Shown here: in pieces, positions 1 to 8,617 of the stretch
Layout of the letters: every line of letters starts with the position of its first letter
Position numbering within the stretch: position 1 is the first letter of the stretch
Source: Methylocapsa sp. S129
GTDB lineage: Bacteria > Pseudomonadota > Alphaproteobacteria > Rhizobiales > Beijerinckiaceae
Length of the DNA stretch: 64,000 nucleotides
Direction: 5' to 3'
Assembly: GCF_009765995.1 (NCBI RefSeq)
Contig: NZ_LMUI01000019.1
Span: 1 to 64,000, forward strand
The notes under the pieces: generated by a model
What the model was told of the DNA's origin: nothing
The model's database searches: none
The model's input: only the letters and a program-made list of their open reading frames with translations
Translations under genes and position numbers: made by a program

Positions 1-119
1 GCCTTCATTTTCCTCCGCCTCGCCTCGATCCGCCTCATGCTCCGAAAGCTATGTAATTAATCGCGAAGTTATGGGACGGACTCTTAGAGAGTGATGTCAC
101 GTTAACTCGGCAGCGTCTC

Positions 120-719
120 TTATTCGTTGAGCGATCTTGGACCGCTGACGAACGGACTGCTCCGAAGATAGAATCGCAGGAGGCGGTTTGCATCCTGCGA
201 AATGCCGATCCTGACGCTCTTCCCGATTTCACCGGGTTCGTGCTCATCGCGTGCGAGCCATAGAGGGCCTTTTCGGCAAAGATCGAGTCCATCGAGCGAA
301 CGATCAATGCGCAGCGCGGCGGCGAGCCTTCCGGGGCCTCGCGCCAGGTCGCGCAAGCGCTCGACGCCGCGATTGCGCCGCATGATCGGGATGCCTTCGA
401 GCGGCTCGAGCGCCCTGATCAGGGCCCCGGCTCCGATCCCGGGCGCCTCGCTCGATACATTCAGCATATATGAGACGCCGTAGGCGAGATAAACATAGGC
501 GCGCCCAGGCTCGAGAAACAGCGAACGATTGCGCGGAGTCTTCCCGCGATAGGCGTGTCCGGCGGCGTCGCCGACGACATAGGCCTCGGTCTCAACAATA
601 CGGCCGGTGGCGACTCCTTCGGGCAATTCCCGCACCACAACCTTGCCAATGAGATAGCGGGCGAGAGACGCCGTATCCATCGGCAGCTCCGATCGGGCGA
701 GCGGGCGGCGAATAGCCAT
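120..719 (-). CDS. mpg: DNA-3-methyladenine glycosylase (AAG/MPG family)
   Basis: Base-excision repair enzyme that removes alkylated purines such as 3-methyladenine from DNA. At 199 residues it has the usual length of bacterial AAG-type glycosylases. The family signatures are visible: an ETEAY motif near residue 43, which carries the catalytic glutamate, RGKTPRN near residue 58, and GRAYVYLAYG near residue 72, followed by ARGPGRL in the C-terminal half. The 18-nt gap to the NTF2-like gene upstream, on the same strand, makes co-transcription possible. Family assignment is firm from motif order and length; substrate range is family knowledge. Confidence 0.93.
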   Translation of the reverse strand: MAIRRPLARSELPMDTASLARYLIGKVVVRELPEGVATGRIVETEAYVVGDAAGHAYRGKTPRNRSLFLEPGRAYVYLAYGVSYMLNVSSEAPGIGAGALIRALEPLEGIPIMRRNRGVERLRDLARGPGRLAAALRIDRSLDGLDLCRKGPLWLARDEHEPGEIGKSVRIGISQDANRLLRFYLRSSPFVSGPRSLNE

Positions 720-737
720 CCTTACGACCGCACGGTT

Positions 738-1118
738 TCAGGGCATCGGCTCGACCCATTGCGCGCGCGAAGGCCCTGGCTCGAATGGATCGCCGAAATA
801 CTGGGTCTCGCGGGCCACCTTCCCATCGAGGAACTCCATGATGCTCACTGTGTAAGACGGCCGCCCGTCATAGGATAGGACATATTCCGTGACCCAAAGG
901 CCGCCCGCGCCGATGATCCGGCGCACGGTGAAGCGTTTCCGGTTGGGCTGCGCGGCGCGAGAGGATTGAATGTTCAGCCGCCCGCGAATGCGCTCGCCCG
1001 ATTGAGGATATTCGAGCAGCGCATCCTCCTGGTAAATCTGGTGCTCCGCCTCGAAGTCGTTCGCATCGGAGGCCGCCCAGTGGCGATCCAGAGCCGCTCG
1101 AATCTCTGTGTCTTCCAT
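738..1118 (-). CDS. NTF2-like / SnoaL-like nuclear transport factor 2 family protein
   Basis: About 126 residues with the plan of a small cone-shaped NTF2-fold protein: an N-terminal helix with DRHWAASDANDF, then LLEYPQSGERIRG and a beta-rich C-terminal half ending in GDPFEPG and a tryptophan. Such proteins are isomerases, dehydratases or ligand binders; no substrate can be read here. The frame stays open further upstream, but the ATG at 1118 is preceded by AAGGAGA at good spacing, so I start there. It lies just upstream of the glycosylase gene and downstream of a LysR gene on the same strand, with a long gap to the latter. Confidence 0.75.
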   Translation of the reverse strand: MEDTEIRAALDRHWAASDANDFEAEHQIYQEDALLEYPQSGERIRGRLNIQSSRAAQPNRKRFTVRRIIGAGGLWVTEYVLSYDGRPSYTVSIMEFLDGKVARETQYFGDPFEPGPSRAQWVEPMP

Positions 1119-1552
1119 ATCAAATCTCCTTGACCATCGCCGTCGACGTTGAGCCGCGGCGCCGTGCGCTTGCTTGCAACAAGCCCCAAGATAGGGCAGG
1201 GGGGCCATTCCCAGTGGAAGACTGAGTGGCCTCCTGGATCGTATTTCGAAGGTGGATTCAAGAAATCATCCAGTTGGCTCCGATAGTCCGCTGAGAGCGA
1301 GAAATTTCCTAAGCGACGAAATTTCTCTTTTAAATCAAAGGCCATACGCATCTGACGGCTCGACCGACGGAAATGTTCAAGGCGAAGAAATTTTTGATCT
1401 CTCGCTGCTTAAGGTTGTCGCTCGCGTCTTCCGCGCTTTTTCAAACGCCGTCGATGGATTGAGGCGCGGTGGGAGTCGATCGTAAGGGGCGTTCCGGAGG
1501 GCGGAGTATCGTAGCGCCTCTGGCGTGCAATTCGACGGGGTTGGTTGCGAAT
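1119..1552. other. Intergenic stretch with a perfect inverted repeat
   Basis: There is no convincing gene in these 434 bases; open frames on both strands lack ribosome sites and recognisable protein features. The notable content is an inverted repeat with arms GAGAAATTTC (1299-1308) and GAAATTTCTC (1318-1327), separated by 9 bases and followed on the plus strand by a short T run. The rest looks like unremarkable spacer DNA, perhaps holding the promoter of the NTF2-like gene. Confidence 0.55.
1299..1327. repeat. Perfect 10-bp inverted repeat, possible operator or hairpin
   Basis: Arms GAGAAATTTC and GAAATTTCTC match perfectly across a 9-base spacer, and each arm contains the palindrome GAAATTTC. 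It is AT-rich within GC-rich DNA. It could be an operator for the downstream minus-strand NTF2-like gene, or a plus-strand hairpin followed by TTTT. No plus-strand gene ends here, so a terminator role is less likely. Confidence 0.45.
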
Positions 1553-2503
1553 TCAAGTTTCTACGTCGAGAGCTGACGTCGCGTTGAAAGCTATCCGACA
1601 AGAATTCCGGACCAATCCGCGAAGCCAACGGTGGGCCGGGTCGGCATCCATCCGCGGATGCCACATCTGCGACACCGTGATCGGTTCGGTTTGTACTGGA
1701 AGCGGAAAGCTCTCCAGCCGTTCGCGGTTGGCGCCAGACAGGCGCTCGAGCTCCGCTGTGATGAAGGAGGCCGGCACCAGCGCCACAAGGTCTGAGGCTC
1801 TGGCAAGCGTCAAAGCGGCCGGGAAGCTCGGCACTGCGACAACCACCTTGCGCGATAAGCCGAATTCCGCCAGGGCTTCGTCCACCGGGCCATTCATACG
1901 ACCACGGCGCGAGGTGACGACGTGGTCGCAAGCGGCATAACGTTGTGGCGTGACCGGTCCGGTCGTCAGAGGATGCCCGGTCCGCACCACGCCGACAAAG
2001 CGATCCTCGAAGAGCGCCTGCACACGCACTTCGGGTCCGGTCTGGCCCAAGACGCCGATTTCCAGATCTACGAGGCCTTCCCTCAGCGGTCGCACATCTT
2101 TGTCGGGCTTGGGCGCGAAGCGCAGCCGAACGCCAGGCGCCGCCGCCATCACGGCCTGGACCAGCCGCATCGCAAACGTCTCCACGAAGCCTTCATTGGC
2201 GCGCAATGTGAAAACCCGGCTCAAGGCGGCAGCGTCAAACCCGTCGTCGGGCGGCTGCAGCACGGCGTGGACCTCATCCGCCAGACCCCGAACACGCTCG
2301 CGTAGCCTGGCGGCATGCGGCGTCGGAACCAGCCCTCGGCCCGCGCGAACCAGGAGCGGATCCCCCGTCGCTGCGCGCAGGCGTGCGAGCGTTCGGCTCA
2401 TTGCCGATGCGCTCAACCCGAGTTTGCGCGCCGCGCCGGCCACGCTCCCCTCCTGCAGAAGCGCGTCGAGCGCGGTCAAGAGATTCAGGTCGATATCAAG
2501 CAT
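1553..2503 (-). CDS. LysR-family transcriptional regulator
   Basis: About 316 residues, the usual LysR length. The N-terminal winged helix-turn-helix is clear (LNLLTALDALLQEGSVAGAA, then LGLSASAMSRTLARLR), followed by a periplasmic-binding-like effector domain with VDLEIGVLG and FVGVVRTGHPL. The ATG at 2503 is preceded by AGGATGG; an ATG at 2518 in the same frame has no ribosome site. It is divergent from a DHA2-type efflux gene across about 130 bp carrying inverted repeats, the classic arrangement for a LysR protein controlling its neighbour and itself. The effector is unknown. Confidence 0.9.
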   Translation of the reverse strand: MLDIDLNLLTALDALLQEGSVAGAARKLGLSASAMSRTLARLRAATGDPLLVRAGRGLVPTPHAARLRERVRGLADEVHAVLQPPDDGFDAAALSRVFTLRANEGFVETFAMRLVQAVMAAAPGVRLRFAPKPDKDVRPLREGLVDLEIGVLGQTGPEVRVQALFEDRFVGVVRTGHPLTTGPVTPQRYAACDHVVTSRRGRMNGPVDEALAEFGLSRKVVVAVPSFPAALTLARASDLVALVPASFITAELERLSGANRERLESFPLPVQTEPITVSQMWHPRMDADPAHRWLRGLVRNSCRIAFNATSALDVET

Positions 2504-2589
2504 TGGCCATCCTGGCATTGCGCGACGAGCGATGCCAGCGGAATGGCGTCTGGTGCATGTATTGACTGCATCTACTGCGCCTTCCGCCC

Positions 2590-2629
2590 GATAGCTCGAT
2601 CGCTATCATGCGCCAATCAATTGGATTGG
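2590..2629. promoter_or_regulatory. Two inverted repeats between divergent LysR and MFS genes
   Basis: GATAGC-N6-GCTATC lies at 2590-2607 and CCAATC-N5-GATTGG at 2613-2629, both perfect. They sit just upstream of the efflux gene start and within the divergent promoter region of the LysR gene, so they are good candidates for the LysR recognition site. This is inference from position and symmetry only. Confidence 0.5.
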
Positions 2630-2636
2630 ACATGCG

Positions 2637-4019
2637 ATGCCATCTGTCACTGAGAAGAACGCAGCCGACCTCTCAGATGCCGGATTGCCAATTCCGCGGC
2701 GCTATTTCGCCCTGGCGGCCGTCTTGGCCGCGATGGTGCTGGTCGTGCTTGACGGCGCCATAGCCAATGTCGCGTTGCCGACAATCGCGGGCGCCCTCCT
2801 GGTTTCGCCCGCCGCATCTGTTTGGGTTGTCACCGGATATCAGTTGGCTTTGGTCATGGCCATTCTTCCCTGCGCGGCGCTTGGCGAAAGCCTGGGGTAT
2901 CGACGGGTCTTCATTGCAGGCGTTGTAGTTTTTACAGCGGCCTCGGCCTTATGCGCTTTGTCGCCGTCCCTTCCCTGGCTTGTCGTGGCGCGTTTCGTTC
3001 AGGGACTTGGCGGTGCGGCATTGATGGCGCTCGGCGTCGCCTTGCTCCGCTTCGCCTATCCCCATCGGCTTCTCGGCGCTGTCATCGGCTGGAATTCCCT
3101 TGTGATCGCATTGTCCGCAGCCATCGGGCCGACCATCGGCGCGACAATCCTCTCCATCGCGAGTTGGCCATGGCTCTTTGCCGTCAACCTGCCGGTCGGC
3201 GCCATCGTGCTGGTTATGAGCAGGGCGTTGCCGAACCCGCCGGGTACCGGGCGCCGGCTTGATCTTGTGAGCGTCGGACTGAATGCAGGGACCTTCGGAT
3301 CCCTGGTCTTGGCGCCCGACCTCATGATTGTGCGGCCTTGGTTCGGATGCGCGCTGCTCGCCGTGACGGCCATTTGTCTGGTTGCATTGATACGGCGCGA
3401 GATGCCGCGCCAGGCGCCGCTCATCCCCTTGGATTTGCTGCGCGATGGCTCATTCCGTGTCTCTGTCATCGCTTCGGTGTGCTGTTTCGCTGGCCAGATG
3501 GCCAGCTACATAGCCTTGCCGTTTTACCTGCAACATGGGCTCGGCCAGGACGCCTTCATGACGGGTCTCTACATGACGCCGTGGCCGCTGACAGTGGCCT
3601 TCGCCGGTCCGATTTCCGGTCGCCTGACCAACCGCGTTTCGACCGCATGGTTGTGCGCGGCGGGAGGAATATGCCTTGCCTCCGGGCTCGCGCTTGCTTG
3701 TCTGTGGCCTCTGCTGGGCAATCTTCTGCCAATTGTGCCGTTCACAATGCTGAGCGGGCTAGGTTTTGGGCTTTTTCAAGTGCCCAACAATCGCAACATG
3801 TTCCTCTCGGCGCCGCGCGAGCGGAGTGGGGCCGCAGGCGGCATGCAAGGAACAGCCCGTCTTGTCGGCCAGACGGCGGGCGCGGTCATTATGACGGTGC
3901 TTTTCTCGCTCGTTTCGGTGGAATCGGCCCCTCGCATTGGTCTTGCCATCGCAGCTCTTCTTGCCTTGGCAGGGGGACTTGTCAGCGTGCTGCGCGTGGG
4001 TCACGGTTTTGGAAGCTAG
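2637..4019 (+). CDS. MFS transporter, DHA2-type drug efflux
   Basis: A 460-residue inner-membrane protein of the major facilitator superfamily, probably exporting drugs or small toxic compounds with proton exchange. The first membrane segment (about residues 23-45) contains LDGAIANVALPTI, matching the DHA2 motif for drug:H+ antiporters; motif A-like GESLGYRR follows near residue 83, then VARFVQGLGGAALMALG. Many hydrophobic segments run to the C-terminus. It is divergent from the LysR regulator. The ribosome site is weak. Substrate cannot be predicted. Confidence 0.88.
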   Translation: MPSVTEKNAADLSDAGLPIPRRYFALAAVLAAMVLVVLDGAIANVALPTIAGALLVSPAASVWVVTGYQLALVMAILPCAALGESLGYRRVFIAGVVVFTAASALCALSPSLPWLVVARFVQGLGGAALMALGVALLRFAYPHRLLGAVIGWNSLVIALSAAIGPTIGATILSIASWPWLFAVNLPVGAIVLVMSRALPNPPGTGRRLDLVSVGLNAGTFGSLVLAPDLMIVRPWFGCALLAVTAICLVALIRREMPRQAPLIPLDLLRDGSFRVSVIASVCCFAGQMASYIALPFYLQHGLGQDAFMTGLYMTPWPLTVAFAGPISGRLTNRVSTAWLCAAGGICLASGLALACLWPLLGNLLPIVPFTMLSGLGFGLFQVPNNRNMFLSAPRERSGAAGGMQGTARLVGQTAGAVIMTVLFSLVSVESAPRIGLAIAALLALAGGLVSVLRVGHGFGS

Positions 4020-4735
4020 CCAATGGGCGGCCGCGGCCGACCGCTGAACCTCCCCAAGAATTGGCGCGAGCCAATAATTTCAGCCGGTTCGCCCAAACCG
4101 CGAGTAAGCCGCTTAGTCGACGAGGCGACCGCGAAATCGCCGAGCACAATCGCTGCCCGCAAAGGGCGAGCGTCATCGTCGCCGGCGATCCACCGAGTAA
4201 ATCGCGCAGTGGCGGCTCTTAAGCGCCGGCAACCGTCAGAATGGCAGGCTAAACCGCCGTCGTTCGACGGCGAAGCCGCCACCTTTGCATGTCTTCGAAT
4301 GCCCCGAACGGTCTTCGCATATGCGGCATACATATTCGCCAGAATCGCAATCGACCGCGCGCCTTCATCGCTCCCCGCCTTAGTCGCGTAATCTATGCCA
4401 CCACGACTAAAGCGCTTTCGACGGCGCTCACGAGTACCGGCGTTTCTTGCCAGAACGCTCACGACGCAATAATTGTTGCAAGGCAGGCTGAACAGGGATG
4501 CCCCAAAATGTGGTTACGGATGCCGAGAACGAACCGCCGCTACGCGAAGCGTAGCATGACCCGCTTGGCCGGCATCTTCTCGTCGCCTGTTGTCGGGAGC
4601 CAGGTCAAGGAACAGGTTACGCCCCATGAGTGGGCGCTCAAAGCCTTTGAGAAGCGCCAGGATGCGAGTGTGGCAAAGATCGATCGTCGATGATCGGCAA
4701 GTGAGTTCCGGTGTTCCATTGTTCGCCAGGTCGCC
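4020..4735. other. Gene-poor region upstream of the RpiR regulator
   Basis: About 716 bases with no gene I can support. Frames of 100-150 residues exist on both strands but lack ribosome sites and recognisable protein features. The stretch holds a perfect 8-bp hairpin (4255-4272, arms CGCCGTCG and CGACGGCG, loop TT) and an inverted repeat at 4465-4480 that matches the putative inositol-regulon operator. It may include decayed coding sequence, but I cannot identify a parent gene. Confidence 0.5.
4465..4480. promoter_or_regulatory. Putative RpiR operator, site 1 (CGCAA-N6-TTGCA)
   Basis: Inverted repeat CGCAA-TAATTG-TTGCA, one base short of the symmetry of the site between the iol operons (9649-9664). 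It lies about 260 bp upstream of the RpiR gene and could mediate autoregulation through a long leader. The shared half-sites and spacing are seen in the sequence; the binding protein is inferred. Confidence 0.5.
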
Positions 4736-5635
4736 ATGTCGCCCAACTTAAAGAATCTAGCGATGCCGCAATCCAAGCCTCCGTCTGATTACGAGGAGCT
4801 CATCCGCACAATCCATGAGCGCTACGACCACATGAGTAAGTCGTATCAGCGGATCGCGGTTTATCTGACCCAGAATCCCAATGATGTGGCCGTGCATTCG
4901 GTCCACGCGATCGCGGAGCGCTGCGAGGTTCACGCCTCCAACGTCGTCCGGTTCGCCCAGGCTCTCGGCTACGATGGCTTCAAGACGCTTCAAGGTTTGT
5001 TCCAGAAGCGCCTTTCCACAGCGGCGCCCGGTTTCGAAGCGCGAGTCAAGGCGCTGGAAAGCGAACTCGGCGCGCGCAAGGACCGCAGCGAGGGCGGGTT
5101 TCTTCGAGACCTGATCGTGCGCGATATCGCCTCGCTTCAAAATCTACTCGTCGAGGTCTCTGAAGCGGATCTCAAAAAGGCCGTGACGCTGCTGGAAAAG
5201 GCGGAGGTCATTTATTTGCTTGGTCAGCTCCGCTCGTCGCCGGTGGCCGATCTCTTGCGATACATCCTGACGATGCTCGGCAAGCGCTGCGTGCTTCTCG
5301 ATCCCAGTGGCGGTCTGGCGACGCACATGGCGAGAGAGATCCGAAAGACGGATCTGCTGTTCGCCATTTCGTTCCGCTTCTACGCCACCGAGGTCGTCAA
5401 CATCGTCAACGAAGCGGCCAGCCGGAAGGTGCCTATTGTCGCAATTTCGGACAGCACGCTTTCGCCAGTCGCGAAGGCGGCGAGCGTTCTGCTCGCCGTC
5501 CCCGAACACGAATATACGTTCTCACGGTCCCTGGCCGCGCCAATGTGTCTCGCGCAGGCGCTAACGGTGGCCTTGGCGGCGCGGCTTCAAAGGAATTCGG
5601 TAAACCCACGCATACCGACCGTCACCGAACAATGA
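4736..5635 (+). CDS. MurR/RpiR-family regulator of the inositol locus (IolR-like)
   Basis: About 299 residues in the two-domain RpiR layout: an N-terminal helix-turn-helix (roughly residues 15-90, with ERCEVHASNVVRFAQALGY) and a C-terminal SIS sugar-phosphate-binding domain (roughly 135-270, with ISFRFYATEVVNIVNEA and VPIVAISDS). RpiR proteins of this type repress inositol genes in rhizobia, and this gene sits beside iol genes, so control of the flanking operons is likely. Two starts are possible, ATG at 4736 or ATG at 4763; neither has a strong ribosome site. It converges with the Gfo/Idh/MocA gene just downstream. Confidence 0.88.
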   Translation: MSPNLKNLAMPQSKPPSDYEELIRTIHERYDHMSKSYQRIAVYLTQNPNDVAVHSVHAIAERCEVHASNVVRFAQALGYDGFKTLQGLFQKRLSTAAPGFEARVKALESELGARKDRSEGGFLRDLIVRDIASLQNLLVEVSEADLKKAVTLLEKAEVIYLLGQLRSSPVADLLRYILTMLGKRCVLLDPSGGLATHMAREIRKTDLLFAISFRFYATEVVNIVNEAASRKVPIVAISDSTLSPVAKAASVLLAVPEHEYTFSRSLAAPMCLAQALTVALAARLQRNSVNPRIPTVTEQ

Positions 5636-5639
5636 AGGC

Positions 5640-6770
5640 CTAGCGAACGTCTCGCCAGGCGCCCGCGCAGCTTGACGCGTGGATTGTTTCGACCAGCGTC
5701 TGGATGCGCAGGCCGGCGCGGAAGTTGAACGGCTCCGGCCGGCGGCCGGCGATGGAGTCGAGGAAGCCAGCGACCTCGATCGCCTTCAAATCGTTGAAGC
5801 CGAGCTGATGACCGGGCGCGACGCAGAACAAGCCGTAGGGCGGATGGTCAGGGGCGGCCTCGATGCGGCGGAACCCCTGACGGCCGCGCCGATCTTCGGT
5901 AGAGAAGAAATGCAACTCGTTGAAACGCTCCTGGCTGAAGGCGAGAGCGCCTTTCGTCCCATAGACTTCGAAGTCGTGCTGCATCTTGCGCCCGGTGGCG
6001 ATCCAGTTGCCTTCGATCGAACCGGTGGCGCCGCTGTCGAAACGCAGGAATGCGCGACCGACGTCGTCGACCTCGACGCGACGTTTGCCGCCTTTGCCAT
6101 CCGGGCGCTCGGCGATCATCGTGACGCAATCGCCCATGACGCGGGTGATCGGTCCGGCGGCCGGTCCCATCAGAAACTCGGCGGTGGCGAGCGCGTGACT
6201 GCCGATGTCGGCGAGCGCGCCGCCGCCCGCTGGATCATGCCGGAAGGTGAATGGCCTGGCGCTGTCGGCCATGTAATCTTCGGCATGCACGCCCCGGTAA
6301 CCCCTGATCTCGCCGAGTTCGCCAGCGGCGATCATTTTGCGCGCAAGGCCAAGCATCGGGTTGCAGAGATAGTTGAAACCCACCTGCGTCTTCACGCCGG
6401 CCGCCTCGGCGGCCTCGGCCATTTCGCTGGCGTCGATCGCGAGCGGCGCCAAAGGCTTTTCGCAATAGACGTGCTTGCCTGCAGCGATCGCCGCCAGCGC
6501 CATCTCTTTGTGCAGCGCGTTCGGCGCGGTAATGTTGACGACGTCGACAGCGGGATCGGCGACCAGCGAGCGCCAGTCCGACGTCGCGCGCGAGAATCCG
6601 AGCGCGGCGGCGGCCTTTGTGGCGGCCTGGTCGTTGATGTCGGCGATCGTATGCAGCTCCAGCTCGTAGGGCAGGTCGAAGACGCGCGTCGCCGTGGCGT
6701 AACCGAAGGCGTGCGCCTTGCCCATGAAGCCGCTGCCGATAAGGCCGATGCGAAGCTTCGGTTTGGTCAT
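5640..6770 (-). CDS. Gfo/Idh/MocA-family oxidoreductase (scyllo-inositol dehydrogenase-like)
   Basis: A 376-residue NAD(P)-dependent dehydrogenase. The N-terminal Rossmann motif GLIGSGFMGKAHA (about residues 9-21) and the EKP motif in YCEKPLAPLA (about residue 100) are present, followed by the C-terminal family domain with GGGALADIGSHAL. Members oxidise polyols or sugars, including inositol isomers. It is the last gene of the leftward operon, starting 1 nt after the D-2-hydroxyacid dehydrogenase stop. It is one of four members of this family in 10 kb, which suggests several cyclitols or oxidised intermediates are handled. The exact substrate is unknown. Confidence 0.88.
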   Translation of the reverse strand: MTKPKLRIGLIGSGFMGKAHAFGYATATRVFDLPYELELHTIADINDQAATKAAAALGFSRATSDWRSLVADPAVDVVNITAPNALHKEMALAAIAAGKHVYCEKPLAPLAIDASEMAEAAEAAGVKTQVGFNYLCNPMLGLARKMIAAGELGEIRGYRGVHAEDYMADSARPFTFRHDPAGGGALADIGSHALATAEFLMGPAAGPITRVMGDCVTMIAERPDGKGGKRRVEVDDVGRAFLRFDSGATGSIEGNWIATGRKMQHDFEVYGTKGALAFSQERFNELHFFSTEDRRGRQGFRRIEAAPDHPPYGLFCVAPGHQLGFNDLKAIEVAGFLDSIAGRRPEPFNFRAGLRIQTLVETIHASSCAGAWRDVR

Positions 6771-6771
6771 G

Positions 6772-7725
6772 TCAGAAGTCCTTGTTGACGATGAGATCGG
6801 AGTCGAGCCGCCCCGCGAAGAAGTCGATTACGTTTTGGACGGAAGACACCGCCATCCGCTCGGCCGCTTGCTGTGTCAGGCCCGCAATATGAGGCGTGAG
6901 CAGAACCTGGTCGAAGGCGAGGAGCGGGTGATCCCTAGCGGGCGGTTCGTCGTCGAATACGTCGAGACCCGCGGCGCCGACCTTTCCCTCCGCGAGTGCG
7001 GTCCCAAGCGCGCTTTCATCAATGATCCCGCCGCGCGCGGTGTTGACGATGATAACGCCGGGCTTCATTTGCGCGAACTCCTCGGCGCCTAAAATGGGTC
7101 GTCCCGCTTTTGGCGCATGTACCGAGATCACGTCCGCCCAGGCGAGTCCATCGGCCAGCGACACGACCGGGGCAGCCGGGCCGTCCGGCCATCCTTGTTT
7201 GAAAAGGAACGGATCGAACGCGCGCGTTTGCATCCCGAAACCTTGCGCCATACGCGCCAAGTGACGGCCGGAACGGCCATAGCCGATGATGAGCAGGTTC
7301 TTGTCCGAGATTTCGCCTGCCTCCAGCGCGTTGCGCCAACCCCAAGGACCTTCGCGGACGGAACGATCGGCCCGGATGAGCCGCTTTGCGCTGGCGAGAA
7401 TGAGCATGATCGCGTGTTCGGCGACAGAAAGCGAATTCACGTCGCCGGCCACGCAGAGAGGAATTCGCCGCTTATTCAACGCTGCGACGTCCACGGAATC
7501 GTATCCGACCCCGTGGCGCGAAACGATTTTCAGCCGCGACGCTCCGGCAATCGTGGTTGAAGACAGCGGTTGGGTGCGGATGACCAGCGCATCAGCTTTA
7601 CCGATCAGGGGCGCGTAGCTCGGCTCGGAGACCTCCTTCACGTATTCGTAGGTGAATCCGTCGCGGCCTTCGACCAGCGCGAGGCCGGCGGGATGAAGCT
7701 TTCCCGCGATCAACAGATGGGGCAT
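6772..7725 (-). CDS. D-2-hydroxyacid dehydrogenase (NAD-dependent)
   Basis: 317 residues, the usual length for the D-isomer-specific 2-hydroxyacid dehydrogenase family. An N-terminal catalytic-domain half with VSRHGVGYDSVD is followed by an NAD-binding domain with IIGYGRSGRHLARMA and the signature MKPGVIIVNTARGGIIDE; the catalytic His lies in LLTPHIAG near the C-terminus. The frame is open far upstream, but the ATG at 7725 shares one base with the aldolase stop (TGATG), indicating translational coupling. Beside an aldolase and inositol dehydrogenases, it may reduce or oxidise a hydroxy/keto acid from ring cleavage; that is inference. Confidence 0.9.
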   Translation of the reverse strand: MPHLLIAGKLHPAGLALVEGRDGFTYEYVKEVSEPSYAPLIGKADALVIRTQPLSSTTIAGASRLKIVSRHGVGYDSVDVAALNKRRIPLCVAGDVNSLSVAEHAIMLILASAKRLIRADRSVREGPWGWRNALEAGEISDKNLLIIGYGRSGRHLARMAQGFGMQTRAFDPFLFKQGWPDGPAAPVVSLADGLAWADVISVHAPKAGRPILGAEEFAQMKPGVIIVNTARGGIIDESALGTALAEGKVGAAGLDVFDDEPPARDHPLLAFDQVLLTPHIAGLTQQAAERMAVSSVQNVIDFFAGRLDSDLIVNKDF

Positions 7726-8534
7726 CAATAGGCTCCCTTTTCGGGCTTCGAACTGATCTGGCCCGTCAGTTGCCGGAACTTCGCCACGCTCGCCGCCGCC
7801 GCTCCGGCGAGAAGCCTCGAATCTCCCGACACCGTCGTCATGTCGAAGCCCCATTCGATAGCCCGCGCCGCGTATTCGGGCGCGCCGCAATGGAGCGCGG
7901 CGCGGATGCCATTCGCCTTGCACGCGGCGACAATCTCCGTGAGCGCAGCGATCATCTCGGGCTCCTCGCGATCGAAGCCCGGGGCAAGGCGACCCTGCGC
8001 GAGGCCAAACGCGAGATCCGCCGGCCCGACATAGAGTCCGTCCAGGCCCGGCGTCGCGGCAATCGACGACAGGTTCGCCATACCCTCGGCGGTCTCGATC
8101 ATCGCAAAGGCCAGCATTTCGCTGTTGGCGTGGGCGCCGTAGTCCGCGCCGGCGGCAAACGAAACACGCGTCGGGCCGAAACTCCGTTGCCCAAGCGGCG
8201 GGTAGCGCATGTAGCTCACAAACTCCGCCGCTTGGCGGGCGTTGTTCACCATCGGACAGATGACGCCAAAGGCGCCGGCGTCGAGCGCCTTCATGATGAT
8301 GCCGGGCTCCAGCCACGGCACACGCGCCATTGGAACGACTCCGGAAGCGCGCATGGCCTGTAGCATCGGCAACAGGCTTGCATAATCGAGCGCTCCGTGC
8401 TGCACATCGACGGTGACGGAGTCATATCCCTGAGCGGCCATAATCTCCGCGGTGAAGGCATTGCCGATCGAACACCAGCCGTTGATCGTCGGTCTTCCCT
8501 CGGACCAGAGCTGTTTGAGTTTGTTCGGAATCAT
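7725..8534 (-). CDS. HpcH/HpaI-family class II aldolase
   Basis: 269 residues, matching the HpcH/HpaI aldolase (citrate lyase-like) family, which carries out metal-dependent retro-aldol cleavage of 2-keto acids to pyruvate and an aldehyde. Visible signatures are VTVDVQHGALDY (about residue 40), MARVPW (about residue 70), AMIETAEGM (metal-binding Glu, about residue 145) and DGLYVGPADLAFGLA (metal-binding Asp, about residue 170). It lies in the leftward operon with inositol dehydrogenases. An IolJ-type aldolase is not seen in the window, so this enzyme is a candidate for carbon-chain cleavage, but its substrate is unproven. Confidence 0.9.
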   Translation of the reverse strand: MIPNKLKQLWSEGRPTINGWCSIGNAFTAEIMAAQGYDSVTVDVQHGALDYASLLPMLQAMRASGVVPMARVPWLEPGIIMKALDAGAFGVICPMVNNARQAAEFVSYMRYPPLGQRSFGPTRVSFAAGADYGAHANSEMLAFAMIETAEGMANLSSIAATPGLDGLYVGPADLAFGLAQGRLAPGFDREEPEMIAALTEIVAACKANGIRAALHCGAPEYAARAIEWGFDMTTVSGDSRLLAGAAAASVAKFRQLTGQISSKPEKGAY

Positions 8535-8617
8535 ATCAGAATACCACCTGCGCCAGTTTCACATCGAGATAGTCGCGAATGCTCCCCGCCACGAAAAACC
8601 CGAACTGTCGGCGCATC

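Noticed and set aside
4016-4462. 148-residue minus-strand open frame after the efflux gene
   Set aside because: No ribosome site, no recognisable motif, and its composition looks like chance reading of GC-rich DNA. It also ends inside the efflux gene.
4540-4776. 78-residue minus-strand frame and 134-residue plus-strand frame upstream of the RpiR gene
   Set aside because: Neither has a ribosome site or protein features; they read through the likely promoter region of the RpiR gene.
5679-6788. 369-residue plus-strand frame opposite the Gfo/Idh/MocA gene
   Set aside because: It mirrors the true gene codon by codon, as is common in GC-rich DNA; the minus-strand protein has clear motifs.
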